A stretch of 64,000 bases of DNA, from positions 1,922,001 through 1,986,000 of the forward strand of contig JAVHJL010000007.1 of assembly GCA_036971715.1 (NCBI GenBank), read 5' to 3'. The stretch is from Arthrobotrys musiformis (lineage: Eukaryota > Ascomycota > Orbiliomycetes > Orbiliales > Orbiliaceae). This document shows, piece after piece, positions 1 to 12,500 of this stretch; positions within the stretch are counted from its first letter, which is position 1, and each line of letters starts with the position of its first letter. The position numbers and the translations under genes were made by a program. Below the pieces are notes generated by a model that was not told the origin of the DNA, ran no database searches, and saw only the letters and a list, made by a program, of their open reading frames with translations.

Positions 1-2
1 CG

Positions 3-1532
3 GTGGATGCCTCCTTAGGCTTCACAGCAGACAATGAAACCACCGAGGACACACCGCTGCTGGGCGCAGGTGGTGATATCTCTAAGGCGACGACTGCTTA
101 CGAATCTAGCACTAACGCGGACAGCGATGCGACGCAAGATGTGGACGCAGGCGAGGATGACAAGCCGCTGCCGATGGCACAAATCCTATTTCTCTGCACG
201 GCACGACTCATCGAGCCAATGGCCTTCTTCTCCATCTTCCCGTACGTCAATAAAATGTGCAAGGAGAATGGATCGCTTGAGGACACCGATGCCGGCTTCT
301 ATAGCGGCATCATTGAGTCGCTCTTCTCGCTGACCCAGATGCTGGTCATGATGTGGTGGGGCAAGGCCGCTGACCGTTTTGGTCGAAAACCTGTGCTGGT
401 GTTCTCCATGGTCGGCGTAACCGTGGCCACGTCCTTGTTCGGCATGGCTACTACAATCTGGGAGATGGTTGTTTTCCGGTGCCTGGCAGGCGTGTTTGCT
501 GGTACCATTGTGACCATTCGAACCATGATATCCGAACAAAGCACGGTGAAAACACAGGCCCGTGCTTTTAGTTTATTCGCATTTACTGGCAATCTGGGGA
601 TTCTATTCGGGCCTTTGATCGGTGGTGCGCTAGCGGAACCGGCCTCCCAGTACCCTGGTATCTTCCGTGGCATACCCTTTTTTGAGCGTTATCCATACGC
701 TCTGTCCAGCTTTGCTGTAGGCGGCGTCGGCCTCGTCATTACTGTAATATGCGCCGTCAATGTCGAGGAGACACTACCCAGCAAAATTGCCGCACGGAAC
801 GGGGGTGAAGAGACAGGTGCTGGTCCCTCTGCACCTGCAAAAGATACCATGTCGACCTGGGAGCTCATCAATGCCCCCGGCGTCGGACTTGTCCTGTACA
901 CCTACCAGCACATCATGCTGCTTGCATTCGCATATACGGCCGTTACCCCCGTGTTCTGGTTCACCCCGGTTGCACTGGGCGGCTTAGGCCTTTCGCCCCT
1001 ACAAATCAGCTTATTCATGAGCTTGAACGGTCTATCGCAGGCTGTATGGCTGCTTCTCGTCTTCCCACCGCTCCAAAACCGAATCGGCACAAATGGAGTC
1101 CTACGCGCCTGCGCGACCGCCTATCCAGCGTTCCTCGCCATACCACCCTTGCTAAACCTATTACTCCGCGGCGGCTTCTCAACCACCTTTTGGATCGGTG
1201 CACCGATACTCATGGCAGTGGGGTGCGGCGTCGCCATGTCCTTCACAGCGATCCAACTGGCGCTTAATGATGTAGTACCCAGTCCGCAGGTTTTGGGCAC
1301 GCTGAACGGATTATGTCTCGCGATGGCGAGCGGGGTGCGTGCGTTCTCGCCGGCGCTGTTTGCGAGTCTTTTTGCGGTTAATGCGCGGACGCAGTGGTTG
1401 CTTGGGCATGCGATTTGGGGGTTGTTGGTGGTTATTGCTTTTGGGTTTACGGTTGTTAGTCGGCGGATGCCGGATTATGATGAGCTGCGGAAGCGGAGGG
1501 AGAGGAAGAATAATGCTGGGGTTGACCGGTAA
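3..1532 (+). CDS. MFS transporter (DHA1/ZIFL, YCR023C-like), 5' truncated
   Basis: Major facilitator superfamily permease, probably a proton-driven drug or metabolite exporter in the plasma or vacuolar membrane. The visible 509 codons begin with a hydrophilic cytosolic tail containing a TPLLG patch. About twelve hydrophobic segments follow. The MFS signature GKAADRFGRKP (motif A) lies between TM2 and TM3, and a charged central loop lies at about residues 260-280. The first in-frame codon is GTG and no in-frame ATG occurs before MAQILFL, so the true start lies left of the window and the gene is open at its 5' end. The frame runs to a TAA at 1530-1532 with no sign of introns. The family assignment is confident; the substrate cannot be read from sequence. 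Confidence 0.9.
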   Translation: MDASLGFTADNETTEDTPLLGAGGDISKATTAYESSTNADSDATQDVDAGEDDKPLPMAQILFLCTARLIEPMAFFSIFPYVNKMCKENGSLEDTDAGFYSGIIESLFSLTQMLVMMWWGKAADRFGRKPVLVFSMVGVTVATSLFGMATTIWEMVVFRCLAGVFAGTIVTIRTMISEQSTVKTQARAFSLFAFTGNLGILFGPLIGGALAEPASQYPGIFRGIPFFERYPYALSSFAVGGVGLVITVICAVNVEETLPSKIAARNGGEETGAGPSAPAKDTMSTWELINAPGVGLVLYTYQHIMLLAFAYTAVTPVFWFTPVALGGLGLSPLQISLFMSLNGLSQAVWLLLVFPPLQNRIGTNGVLRACATAYPAFLAIPPLLNLLLRGGFSTTFWIGAPILMAVGCGVAMSFTAIQLALNDVVPSPQVLGTLNGLCLAMASGVRAFSPALFASLFAVNARTQWLLGHAIWGLLVVIAFGFTVVSRRMPDYDELRKRRERKNNAGVDR

Positions 1533-4440
1533 TCAGCTTTGATTGGCGGTGTTAGTTTGGTTATAGGAAGAAGTGAATAAAATAGAGGGATATCACAGGA
1601 GACCACCGCAGAAACATGTTTCATGGTAGTGCCTTGACATTGCATTTCAGGGCCTTGGAAAGGGTTTGAAGTTCCCCAGCTCACGGCAGGCGGGAAGTTG
1701 ATTCGTATGGCATGTATATACATAAACACTCGATCAGAGACTAGATACTGAAGTAGACATCCATGTCCACGTCTAGACCCCCAAGTCTGTAACCTCACCG
1801 GCCGAATGAATATTTGTACGCTTCCCTCGTTCTTATACACAGGCCTAGGACACTCTTTCCATATAACATCGATCATGACCCAAATCGCTCGAATTGACTA
1901 GGTCAATCCCGAAATACTATTCCCACCAAGATAGCCACGCAATAGTAATATATTAATATCCACCGACTTGTTTTTTCCGGTTTCAAGGTTGGAATACTCG
2001 TAGATAGTCGAATACTTTTAAATGTGAGAGCTTGGTATATTTTCGGGATTTATTTCTAACGTACGCCAATGCATGGATAACATAAATTTGAGATAGTAAG
2101 AATATCGTCAAAGTTTATAAACCGCAGGTAGTTTTCCCATCTACACAAAGTTTCAAGGCGCTGAAACAAGCCTGCATAGGTTATATATTTATACAAAGGG
2201 AATGATGTATATTGTCCGATTAGAACACTTCAGTAGGCAATGCCTAGGTAGGTTTATACACATATTAAATATTAAGGACAATTAATCCAAAATCGTCACA
2301 ACAGTAGCGCGCGGAGAGCAGCGGTGTAAACCTTGACCAGTTCAATGTCCGCGATACATCAACCCGCTTTGATTTATCTGCTATCCACTCATCGCAGGTT
2401 TTAAGCCTCGAGATTGGCTCGTATGCTCGTATTTCGAAAGGTAAGTTTATAAATCGGCACACCAAGGTTGGTTCTAAGGACCAACTCCATCAACGTCGAT
2501 TTACAGGGTGCTTGGCCAGATTTCCGAGTGAAGTTGTGGCCATTGGTCACACCTGCTGGTTCCGTGTACACGATCCTTGTTTCGTCTTAAGTAAAATAAC
2601 AGGCAGTGGCGAATTAAGAGAACGACCCGTTATCGGGTACCGGGACACGTTCAAGATCAACTTCCTCGGAATTTGGATCTAGGTCCGAGACAAGCCATTT
2701 TGGGATTGTGTTGTATTGCAAACGACTATAGCGCCCTTCTTAGATGCGCGCCGCGCGCCGTTGCTCTTCTTTGGCCCCATAGAGAGTGGTGTATTTGTTA
2801 AGTCCGGCGGACGATATAGCCTGGAACATGCAAAGCCCCGAAAATAGTCAAGGAAGGTGATCCAGGGCATGTGTCCATAGTACTAGTCATCCGTACTTGC
2901 GTTCGTATCGTACTCTGCGTATCTACGTAACCGACACAGATTTTGTCAACCCGATCGGTTTCTCGATACCATGCTAAAATTCAGAGCTACCTCCTCGCCG
3001 TAATTACTTCTTTGGTTTGGGGATAGTAATATTAGAAATCAGGTTCCTTCATGAATCCATCCTTTCTTCTCGCGCGACTGGAAGACATAACAACTTGCGT
3101 CTTTTGGACTCTTGGTTGTAGTCAAGCTTGAGTGAAACTTCAACATCCGCGCGACGTATCAATACGACTTTAAATTGATAAATAACATATATTTATACGG
3201 CTATGATTATAGTACATATCGTTTGTTCGAGTCGTGGTCATGGCTTTTAATAAATCTCGAAGACTATATTGAGGTACTATTTAGTAGATTCTTGTTCGTT
3301 TGTATTCAGTCTAGAAACCAATAAACGGTAGTTACGTTTTTTTAAAAACAAAAAAAACAACCAGCAAAAGAATACACCTCGTATTCCGAAATCGGATGTT
3401 TTCCGAAATTTTGCGTTTAAATTATAATTGAGAGCGTGGGGTTCAGAGGTGTGCCCATGATTAATCAGAAGTCCTTACTTTCAGCCAGCCAAAGGTGTAT
3501 ACGGTCTAAGATATGTATTTGACATTAGAAACGGTTCGTAGCCACGTGTCTATATGCACATTTTTCGCCAAGACTATTCAGAAACTGGTATTCTAGTAAC
3601 AGTGGGTAAAAAGTACTAGATTTGAATGCCATCGTAGTGGTCATTTGCTAGTGAAGTTAATTAATTTCTAGATGTCCTGCTTAAATGGCTGTATACGTTT
3701 TATATGTATCCCTCGGCTGGTGGGCACGCGCGAGTAATAGTTCTAGTATTAGGGTTGCAGTGCGCTGGACGTCCCGCGGCCCTTCGACTTTGCTAATTAT
3801 TCGGGCTGATATCGGTATATCTGTTGACTTCAGTCTTGGTATTTTGGGCTTCGTCGGGAAAATTCGGAGTTTTAGAAACATAGTGTGATGCGCTATACTA
3901 AATTTGGGGCGAAGCCGGATTAGGAAATCAACGCAGGTACGTTCAAAATGCAACAGAGCGAGGGTACACCCATCCGCGAAAACCGCTGCCAGGTCTAATG
4001 ATGAGTTTGCAAGTCCAGGCAATATACATTAACTAGACGTACGAAGAGTACCTGTGTAGGTTGAGTCCTATGCTAGAGTGTAGTTCATATTTGCACGGAG
4101 TGGCCCCGGACTAGGTTCACATGGTTATAGTGTAAATTGGTAGTATGATATACATAAATTGAAATGCCAACAGCAGTGGTACAAGACTAAACAACGACAA
4201 AAGGATCAAAAATTCTATAGTTTTCTATCATACAAGGGTTCAATTATAGTGCATAGGCTTCTTCTAAGGGGTGGAATACTACAGGGTAGCCTTTAGCTCC
4301 TAATTTGAGAATTACGACTCCCAATACTATCGACAATTGATTAGTTTTTACATGACGGCGGTCTATATATAAACCAAATACTCTTCAAACGCGCCGCGGG
4401 GGCAACATTATAATCGGTAAAAAGGATTCATCGAAAGGGA
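1533..4440. other. AT-rich gene-free region
   Basis: No reading frame with splice support or recognisable domain lies in this 2.9-kb stretch between the 3' ends of the transporter and the minus-strand NLR gene. The longest frames are about 110-130 codons and look like chance frames. The sequence is AT-rich with scattered homopurine and homopyrimidine runs. I see no terminal repeats or transposase frame. It could be an eroded transposon relic, but nothing shows this directly. Confidence 0.6.
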
Positions 4441-7400
4441 TTACAGTGATGAATAGAGACTAGGATCTTTGAACTTAAGGATTGAGACATCACCGGACCC
4501 ATGGGCTAAGCAAACAGTGTCGTCGTATACCGCTTCACAGAATGGGTTATGATCGCCCGGCAGGTAAAGGAGCTTCTTCCCAGCTCGGACCACCCATTGA
4601 TTGTTGATGACGATGGGTTCGTATTTATGTTTGTGCGAGTTGATGTTGTCTGAACTGGCTGGGGGGGATTGGTTTGAGTTCAGGGCAAAGGCCTCGGCCA
4701 TAGTACCTCGGGTGATGATATATCGGTCATCCTTCGAAAAGAAAATTGATTGGGGCGTAGATTTTGTCGAGAATTCTTGTTGTTGGGCCCAAGTGGCCAC
4801 ATCCCAGACTTTGATCGTGTCGCCACCTGATGAAGATGCGAGCATCTTGCCATCGGCGGAGAACGCGACGCCCCAAGCCCGATATCTATGCCCACTTAGC
4901 GTTTGCAACAGAATTCCGGTAGCCGGGTTCCAGATTTTAATTGTTTCGTCGATCGATGCCGATGCGAGCGATTTGCCATCGGGAGCAAACGCGATTTGCC
5001 GGACAGCTTTCCGATGACCCCTCAAAACATGCAACAAATCCCACGTCGACGTGTTCCAGATTCGGATTGTTTGGTCTCTTGACGACGACGCCATCATCTC
5101 GTCGTTGGGGGAAAACACAACACATTCGATCCAGTCTGAATGGCCACCGAGCGCCTGGAGTAGCTCTCCAGTCGCTGTGTTCCAGACAACGACCTCAGAA
5201 TTCCCATAATTATAACCTTGTTTCACATCCGCTGCAACAAATTTGCCGTCGGAGGAGAGCGCGAGACTCCCATCGCTCACCCCGTCTGTATCCGGCTTCG
5301 TCGTCCGTCGTAAATCCCCGGTAGCCATGTCCCATATAGAAATCGTGGCATCCGATTGTATCGAAGCAAGTGTTTTACCATCAGCGGCAACGGTGAGCCC
5401 GCTCTTCAGTTTCGAAGGCGGTAATGAACTAGAACTTCCAATGGCCATCTCCCTGATGCTAATTCCGAAATCGCGACTTCCTGCTAACGCTAGAATCTTT
5501 CCATTGTTGGAAAGTGCAACACTCAAACATCCGCGACCTCCCTCGTACTCTTCCACTACAGCGCCAGTGGCCACATCCAGAACACTGATTGCGCCCTCGT
5601 CTGACACCAGCATCAGCCTTTCCGTGACCATGGAAAACGCCATACCGACAGCCCGACCTTCATCTAGGCGCAGTCTCCGCATCGAACTGCCCGTAGCCGC
5701 CCCCACGATCTCAACTGCGCCATCGGAAATTAAGCACGCTAAAATATTAGTTTTAGCAGAAAACGCAACGTGTTTGACCTCGCCGTCAAACTTTATCTTG
5801 TGCAACAGCACCCCACCAATCGCGTCCCAAACCATACACGTGCCGTCATTTAACCCCGAAGCCAGCATTTTGCCATCGCTAGAGAACGCTACCGTATAAA
5901 TATATCGTCCATGTCCTCCTAGCACCCGCACCAAAGCGCCAGAGGCCGCATCCCAAATTCTTACTGTGCTATCATCAGATGCTGACGCTAGCACGACCAT
6001 GTCGTCTTGCTTAGTAGATGCGAGCCCCCTCACCCAATCTTCGTGCCCTGCCAGCGTCCGTACTAGCGCCCCAGTGGTTAAGCTCCAGAGCGCGACCGTC
6101 TTGTCATTCGACGCAGATGCTACGAATTCCTCCGCACCGATAGTATAAAATATAACATCATTAACCCAGTTCCGCTGCCCCCGAAATATATGTAGTAGAG
6201 CCCCCGTAGCGACATCCCAAATTCTAACGGTACGGTCGCCCGACCCCGATGCTAGAAACTTATCGTTAGCGGAGAATGCGAGACCCCTCACAGTGTCTGT
6301 ATGCCCCTCCAGCGTTTGCAGTACGGCTCCCCACTGCTCTTGAACTAGAGGCAATCGCGTGGGCTCTACCTCTGGGATTATGTCCCGCGGGCTGAAAACA
6401 GACTTTATAATACTTTTCTCCGGTGCGAATAGAAGAGCGGACCAATACACTTGCAGGGGCGCAGTATTAATTATAGTTTGGTTTTGGCGCACGAATCGCT
6501 TTATATCGTAAGCTAAAGCTGATATACTTTCTCCGTTCTGGCCCTAGAGGGAATCACGGTCAGCGCTATGAACAAAAAGAGGAGAGGAGGGTAAAGTGCC
6601 CTCATGTATAAGCGTTTCAAGTCTAGTCGCTAGGCTTAAGGATTGGCAAAGGCAGCCTTCAATCCAGGCGCCGATAAGGGCAGGAGGCAAAAGAGAAAAT
6701 AAATGGCAAAATATTGACTGCGTTTTGAGGAGGGCCGACGAGGAAGGTAACTTACATCTATTACTGCATTCAAAATATCCACGATGGAGGCCGCTTTGTT
6801 CATTTCCCCAGACAAACTCAGAGCCTCGAGCCAGTGGAGAATATGTTTTCGGAGAAACACATCTACGAGGCCGCCGTCTCTGATCTTATCCCCGCTGCGT
6901 TCCAAGTGGTATACCCAATATCGACAAGAATATTGGATCTCCGTCTGCAAATTCTCCTCAATGATACTTTGGTCGACCTCAGATACAGACGTTCCCGGTA
7001 CTTTCAGATCGCAGATGTCTCTTCTCAGGGTTTTCGACATGAGTTCGATGCATTTCGTGTAAATATTCCTATGGGCTTCCTTTTCCTCTATCCAGAAGTC
7101 ATGAAACTCAACGTTGTCGCGAAGGCTCCCCCCAGAGAGGAAATCTCGAAGGGATAGATGCAGCATCCTGACAGGGGCTGATTGTGAAGTTATCCTCGGG
7201 CCAAAGTTCGGGACTTCAAGAACTGAGTGTAATTCCTTGAGCGTACCATGTAGTTTCTTGTCCGTTATAGCTAAAAGGCCCGATAGCGCGGGAATGGAGA
7301 GCGGGCTTTCTAGATTGATAATGGTCCCAACTATTTGCCTGAATTCCCTGATTATGCTCTTGTTCGAGGCGGCATTTTGCTTGAGGCGGTGCAGTATTGG

Positions 7401-8865
7401 TAGGTATGTTGGTTCCAGCTGCGGCGCTTCCGAACTTTCATTGTCAATTGACTTGTTTTGATAGCTAAGAACAATATTTATCTGCTCTTCGGGGTCGCTC
7501 TGACCAATAAACCGACAAGCGGTTGAAGCGAAAATGAATAATGGTACGGCCATTGCTGCGAGTTTGCTGATATTCTCGTTCCCTGGCCACTCTGATCGTA
7601 TCCCGTATTCGCTCCGTATCTTTCCCAACTCGGCTTCCAGAAAAAGTGTTATATCCTCTTTAATACCTGGGATTTGATGTAAGACCATATTTTGGTGTGT
7701 GTCCCCAGTAAGCCTTTCGAAACCCATGCGGATTTTTAGTTCGGGCCGGCTCGTTAGAAAAACACGCATATTGATGGATTCAATTTCGCTAAGTCGTGCC
7801 AAAAGAGAAACAATCAATTCTTGATCCTGATCACGATCGCACTCGTCAAGAGCATCTATCACCAGAATGGCCTTGGTAGGCAAGGGTGGGTTGGGCTGTG
7901 GTTGCGAGACAGCAGGACTTTGCGGAGATGAGGGCCGTGTTTGTTCCAGAAGCGGGTTGAGAATCAACTTATCAAATTGCTCTCGATGGCCGATGGTTGC
8001 AATGTTTGGATACTCATCGATCACCTTTTGTATGCTTGGGACAATGCCATCAATATAGTTGGCTAGTTGGGTAGCCAGCGTCGTGAAAAACTTCGAAGCA
8101 TCTCCTCTATCCCTCTCACCCCTTCTGAAGAAAAAGCTGCTTGCAAGTAAGCCTTCATCTTCCAATTGTTTCGCAACGGTTCGAGAAATTGTGGACTTTC
8201 CGGTTCCCGCCATACCGCTCAACCAGAAGACGCATTTCCCCTGCGGATCTTTCACCCAACCTTTGATGTCTTCGAGAAGTTTGACTCGAGTGTTCTCTAA
8301 ACATTTAGGCTCATGCTGGTCTTTGAAACTACCGTATGCTGCTCCCTCGGCGGTGGGAAGAGCTGCGAAGTCAAGTTTTCGATTGATTTTCCGAATTTGT
8401 ACTCTAAACAACGTTTCGTGAGCGCTAGTCATCATGACCCCGTTAATATCGGACTACTAACGTATGGTCTATACTCAGTGCCAAATTTATATGTTGGTTC
8501 TAGGCCCTGAGGTTCTGTATTATTTTCGCTGCATCCGGTCCCGTCAAAGGCCATTTCGCCCGCTGTTTGAAGACTTGAAATCGCTTCTGCTTCCCCGTGC
8601 TTCCCAACTTTTCTTGAAGCCTCCTCACCTCGGAGTCGCAGTTCCGGAGGGCGCTGTTCAACTGTTCATCCGTAGCCAGCTTGGGCCCGTTTGGGCTGCA
8701 AAGTTCAGTTCGGACTTTCTCGGCGAGTGCCTCGATGCTGGTAAGCTCCTTTTCGAGTTCTGCGATTTCTGTTTTGCCGTCCTTGATGCCGTTGTAGATT
8801 TTCAAGCCGGTGGCGACGGCTTGGACTACTGCGATGACGCTGGCTGCGACCGAAAGCGGGTCCAT
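4441..8865 (-). CDS. HeLo-like / NACHT / WD40 NLR-type protein, interrupted by one in-frame TAG
   Basis: Fungal NOD-like receptor (STAND NTPase), the class behind heterokaryon incompatibility and immune-like cell death. Exons read 8865-8462, 8424-6756 and 6543-4441 (1391 codons plus stop). The N-terminus (MDPLSVAASVIAVVQAVATG) matches the HeLo-like/STAND N-terminal type. NACHT follows with Walker A GMAGTGKST, Walker B AILVIDALDECD and sensor RVFLTSRPE. The C-terminus holds about 12 clear and 2 weak WD40 repeats, enough for two seven-bladed propellers. Intron 2 (6755-6544) has a perfect GTAAGT donor. Intron 1 (8461-8425) is only 37 nt. Codon 122 is TAG (8502-8500), yet homologous sequence (LALSIDHT) continues in frame after it, so the full protein needs readthrough or the allele is dead. 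A NACHT-WD40 fragment could start at ATG 8435. Domains are seen directly; cell-death function is inferred from the family. Confidence 0.85.
8500..8502 (-). other. In-frame TAG stop in the NLR N-terminal domain
   Basis: On the minus strand the frame reads K-I-I-Q-N-L-R-A-stop-N-Q-H-I-N-L-A-L-S-I-D-H-T before a GTTAGT donor. Related fungal STAND proteins, as I recall them, continue here with an aromatic or basic residue followed by a similar S-L-A-L stretch. No GT donor lies close before the stop, so splicing does not obviously remove it. Confidence 0.75.
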
Positions 8866-9574
8866 ATTAGATCAAGCCGATTAGACGTTCATGCGTGTTG
8901 CGAACAACACGAGAGGGATGTTGTAATCTGAAAACCACTAATGAGGCTGACGACGTCGACCACAAGCTTGAGGATATAGCTATCGATATATCTGAGCTGG
9001 CTCCCGGAACCCAAATCGATAGGAAAACGATAAGCTTTAAAAGCGGGGTCAAATTGAGGCGTCTCCAATGTGGCGACCAATTTCTAAAGGCGAGTGGGTT
9101 TTCCCGGCCGAGCCTGTAATATCGTTTTTTTCCTCGCTATCCTCTATGGGATAGGAGGCATGCATGTTGGCGTTGCATATGCAATGTTCGCGAGATGCAT
9201 GGACGAGTATCCATTAGAGGATATCAACAGCCTTGCGAATACCCCACTTAAGGATCAACTTGGCGGGAGTAAACGCAAGGCTGGGTGGCACACAAACTAT
9301 TTTCTTCAATGGTGTGAGCCAAAGATGCGTGGAGTCGACGTGGCCCTGCACCGGCCGCCGTCTTGGAATCAAAACACTCTAAATATCTGAGATAATTGAA
9401 ATTTGGGGAAAACCCCGGCGCCTCCAGAGATTGATAAAAAGATACGACTTAACCAATTTCGGATCAACCTGATTCACGAATTCTAACCTCTTGATATAAT
9501 TTTGATATACCGTTGTGCCAGCGAAAATTACCTGTTAGAATATTCATACCTCATGGTCAAGGATACCATCCATC
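8866..9574. promoter_or_regulatory. Shared intergenic region of the divergent NLR pair
   Basis: This 709-bp stretch separates the two NLR start codons (8865 minus, 9575 plus), so it must hold both promoters and could drive co-expression. The short frames inside it (for example 9094-9390) show no domain or splice support. The immediate upstream side of the plus-strand gene is AT-rich. No specific factor site can be called by eye. Confidence 0.6.
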
Positions 9575-12500
9575 ATGGCGAGCAAAAAGAACCGAGGTAC
9601 CTATAGAGCACAGGGTATCGACATCAACACCACCAAAGATGAATTCACGGCAGCGCTCGAGGAGCAACTTACACATGGCGAGAAGGGAATATTTAAGTTT
9701 GATACAAGACTGGCACCATACTGCATCGAGCCACGATTATTCCAGATTGCGACCTTCAGGGTCACAAGGTCCTCCTGTACAACGCCGGGACACCAGGCCG
9801 GAGCCATACCGTCCACGTCCGAGACGCCATCTTTTCTGAAGGAAGAGAGACCGTCTCTTAACCTTCATGGCAGAACTATAGAGATTGATCCTGATTTCTA
9901 TGGTCTTACTCAGCTATATCCCGTTCCAGAAAATGAAATAAAGCTTGAGTACGCGTCCAGTGTTTGGGCCGCTAATAGAAATTGCTTCAACCCCAAGTAG
10001 AGCTAGAAAATAACCATTGTTCTCACAATAGTATTGTCGCACTATCGGGCCTTAACTCCCATGCTTATGCTTCATGGGTTGGACCGGAAAGTGGAGGTAG
10101 CAAACCGATGTGGCTTCAAGACTTCCTTGGGCAAGATGATAAATTAAAATACTGCCGAGCAATGGTGTTCGGGTATGATACAAAGTATGACTCGAAAACG
10201 CAGTTTTGGATCGAGGACTACGTAAACATTCTTCTCACGGAATTAGGTAAAGCTCGGGGACGCGAAGAGGTATAATTTACCCAAAGGCATGGCAACGAGA
10301 CTAACTGGTCTCGCGGTGCAGACTACCCAAAGCCTATCTTTTTGAGACCCCCTTTATATGCTTTCTTGGAATTAATGAAATTGATCTAATATGTTGAGGA
10401 AATTATAGGAGCGAAAGAGACCGCTAGTTTTTATGGGCCATAGTTTCGGAGGCACCGTTGTCACACATGTATGTACATCTACATGTACCCTCGAAATACT
10501 CCAGAGCGCTTTCGAGCCTCATTTCCCACCATAATTACATCATTTTGATATTAACATGCTATAGGCATACGTGACAGCATCCGAAGACGAAAAGTATAAA
10601 GATCTCTACGATTCTATCACCAACATATTTTTCTTTGGAGTACCCTTCGCAGGCATCAAACTCGACGATGTTCGGGCGATGTTAGAGGACAACGAAGAGC
10701 TCCCGAACCGATGCCGCGGGATCGATGAGCAGGGCCGGCAATTACTTGGATACATAGATTACGAGACAGGGAGATTGACCCAGACCACTCGAACGTTCAT
10801 GAAGAAAGTTCCAGAGAATCAAACACATATTTACTCATTCTATGAAACACACAAGACACCCGAGGTTATCAAGGTACTCACACTCGATCGGGCTCTCTGA
10901 GACTCTCTCTGCCGTAATATTTGGCAAAAAACTAACTGCAGTACTGAAAACTCTAGCTTGAAAACGGGAGCTTCGGGCGACACGGAAACTCGTCATTAGT
11001 AGTCCACAAGCGGTCCGTGGAGCTAGGGATTACAGGGTTTGAAGAAACAATAGCAGCACAAGCAGACCACTCTACGATTGTCAAATTAAAGAGTTTGCAA
11101 GATGAAACCTATACAACTATTCAAAGCTACCTCGTGAGAATCATACAACAATGGGAGAGCGGTGGTATGTACCCTCAGGTCTCGCGGACAGCAGGCCATA
11201 GTGCCCGACGCAGCGATACGCCAATATGCATGATTATACTAATTCACCGGGCGCTCTAGATACCGCAATCAGGTACTTCTCCTTCAGTTTCGGAGCGCAT
11301 ATGTTGTGTCAGTAGTAGATTATAGTAAGAGGACGAACTAATAAGGTTACAAGGCAGAAACCTATGGGTCCACAACTAGAGGAAGAGGACCTTCAGAAGA
11401 TACCGTATACCAAAGATGCGGCGTTCAACTCTTACGCGGATGAACTTGACGCCAGATGTCACCCCGAGACTCGAAAGGATATTTTAAGCGAAATCGAAAC
11501 ATGAGCTAAAGACCCTCGGAGAGAATCTATATTTTGGTTGAATGGTGTAGCTGGAACTGGAAAATCTACAATATCCCGCACGGTAGCCCAAATGTTCAGC
11601 GATGACCCTCAAGTTCAATTTGGAGCTAGCTTTTTCTTTAAAAGAGGTGAGAGCGAGCGTGATAATGCTTCATTACTATTTACCACCATTGCCGTCGAAC
11701 TCTCCAGAAAGGTCCCTGGTTTGGCAGTCCATATTAAAAACGGGATTCAAGAGGAGCCTGATATTTCAAAAAAGTCGTTGGATCAGCAGTTCAAATATCT
11801 CATCTTTCAACCCCTCCAGAAGCTTAACGAAACCGCTCCTTCCTCTGCCATGCCCAGGTATAATGCCAAGCGGGGCCCCATACCGCTGATATTGGTAATG
11901 GATGCATTAGACGAATGTCAAGATGAGGACAGAATAAGATTGGTCCTCCACCTTTTTTCTGAGGTGGAAAAATTGAAACCGAATAGTATACACGTCCGAG
12001 TTTTTCTAACAAGTCGACCGGAGCTTCCGATTCGCCTAGGCTTCAAGAATATGGCTCCTGGTAGGCACCATTGTGTAAAGCTTCAAGATATCCCACCAAC
12101 CACAATCCAGGGCGACATATCAATATTTTTAAAAGAGGAGTTCGCCAAAATTGCAGAAGATTCTGAGTTTTCCCCAGAGTGGCCAGGCTCAGAAGTCATT
12201 ACAATGCTAACGAACATGGCAATCCCGTTATTCATTTTCGCGGCGACCATGTGTCGGTTTGTTCGAGGTATACCGCAGTCGGGCTCGACTCCCAAACGAA
12301 GGCTAGAGACTATCTTGAAGTATGGGGCCTCGGGGGGGGCCTTATCTCCAACACCGGATTGGTCTGTCCATGACCCTAAAAATAAATTGGACCAAACTTA
12401 TCTTCCGGTGCTGGAGCAATTCGAGTTCAGGCTTGAAAATAATGAATCCGAATACTTGGGGTCATCGCCTCGCACCCAAGCCTGGAGACAGCTCTGCAAA

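Noticed and set aside
1533..4440. Transposon
   Set aside because: AT-rich and gene-free, but no transposase, reverse transcriptase or terminal repeats could be seen.
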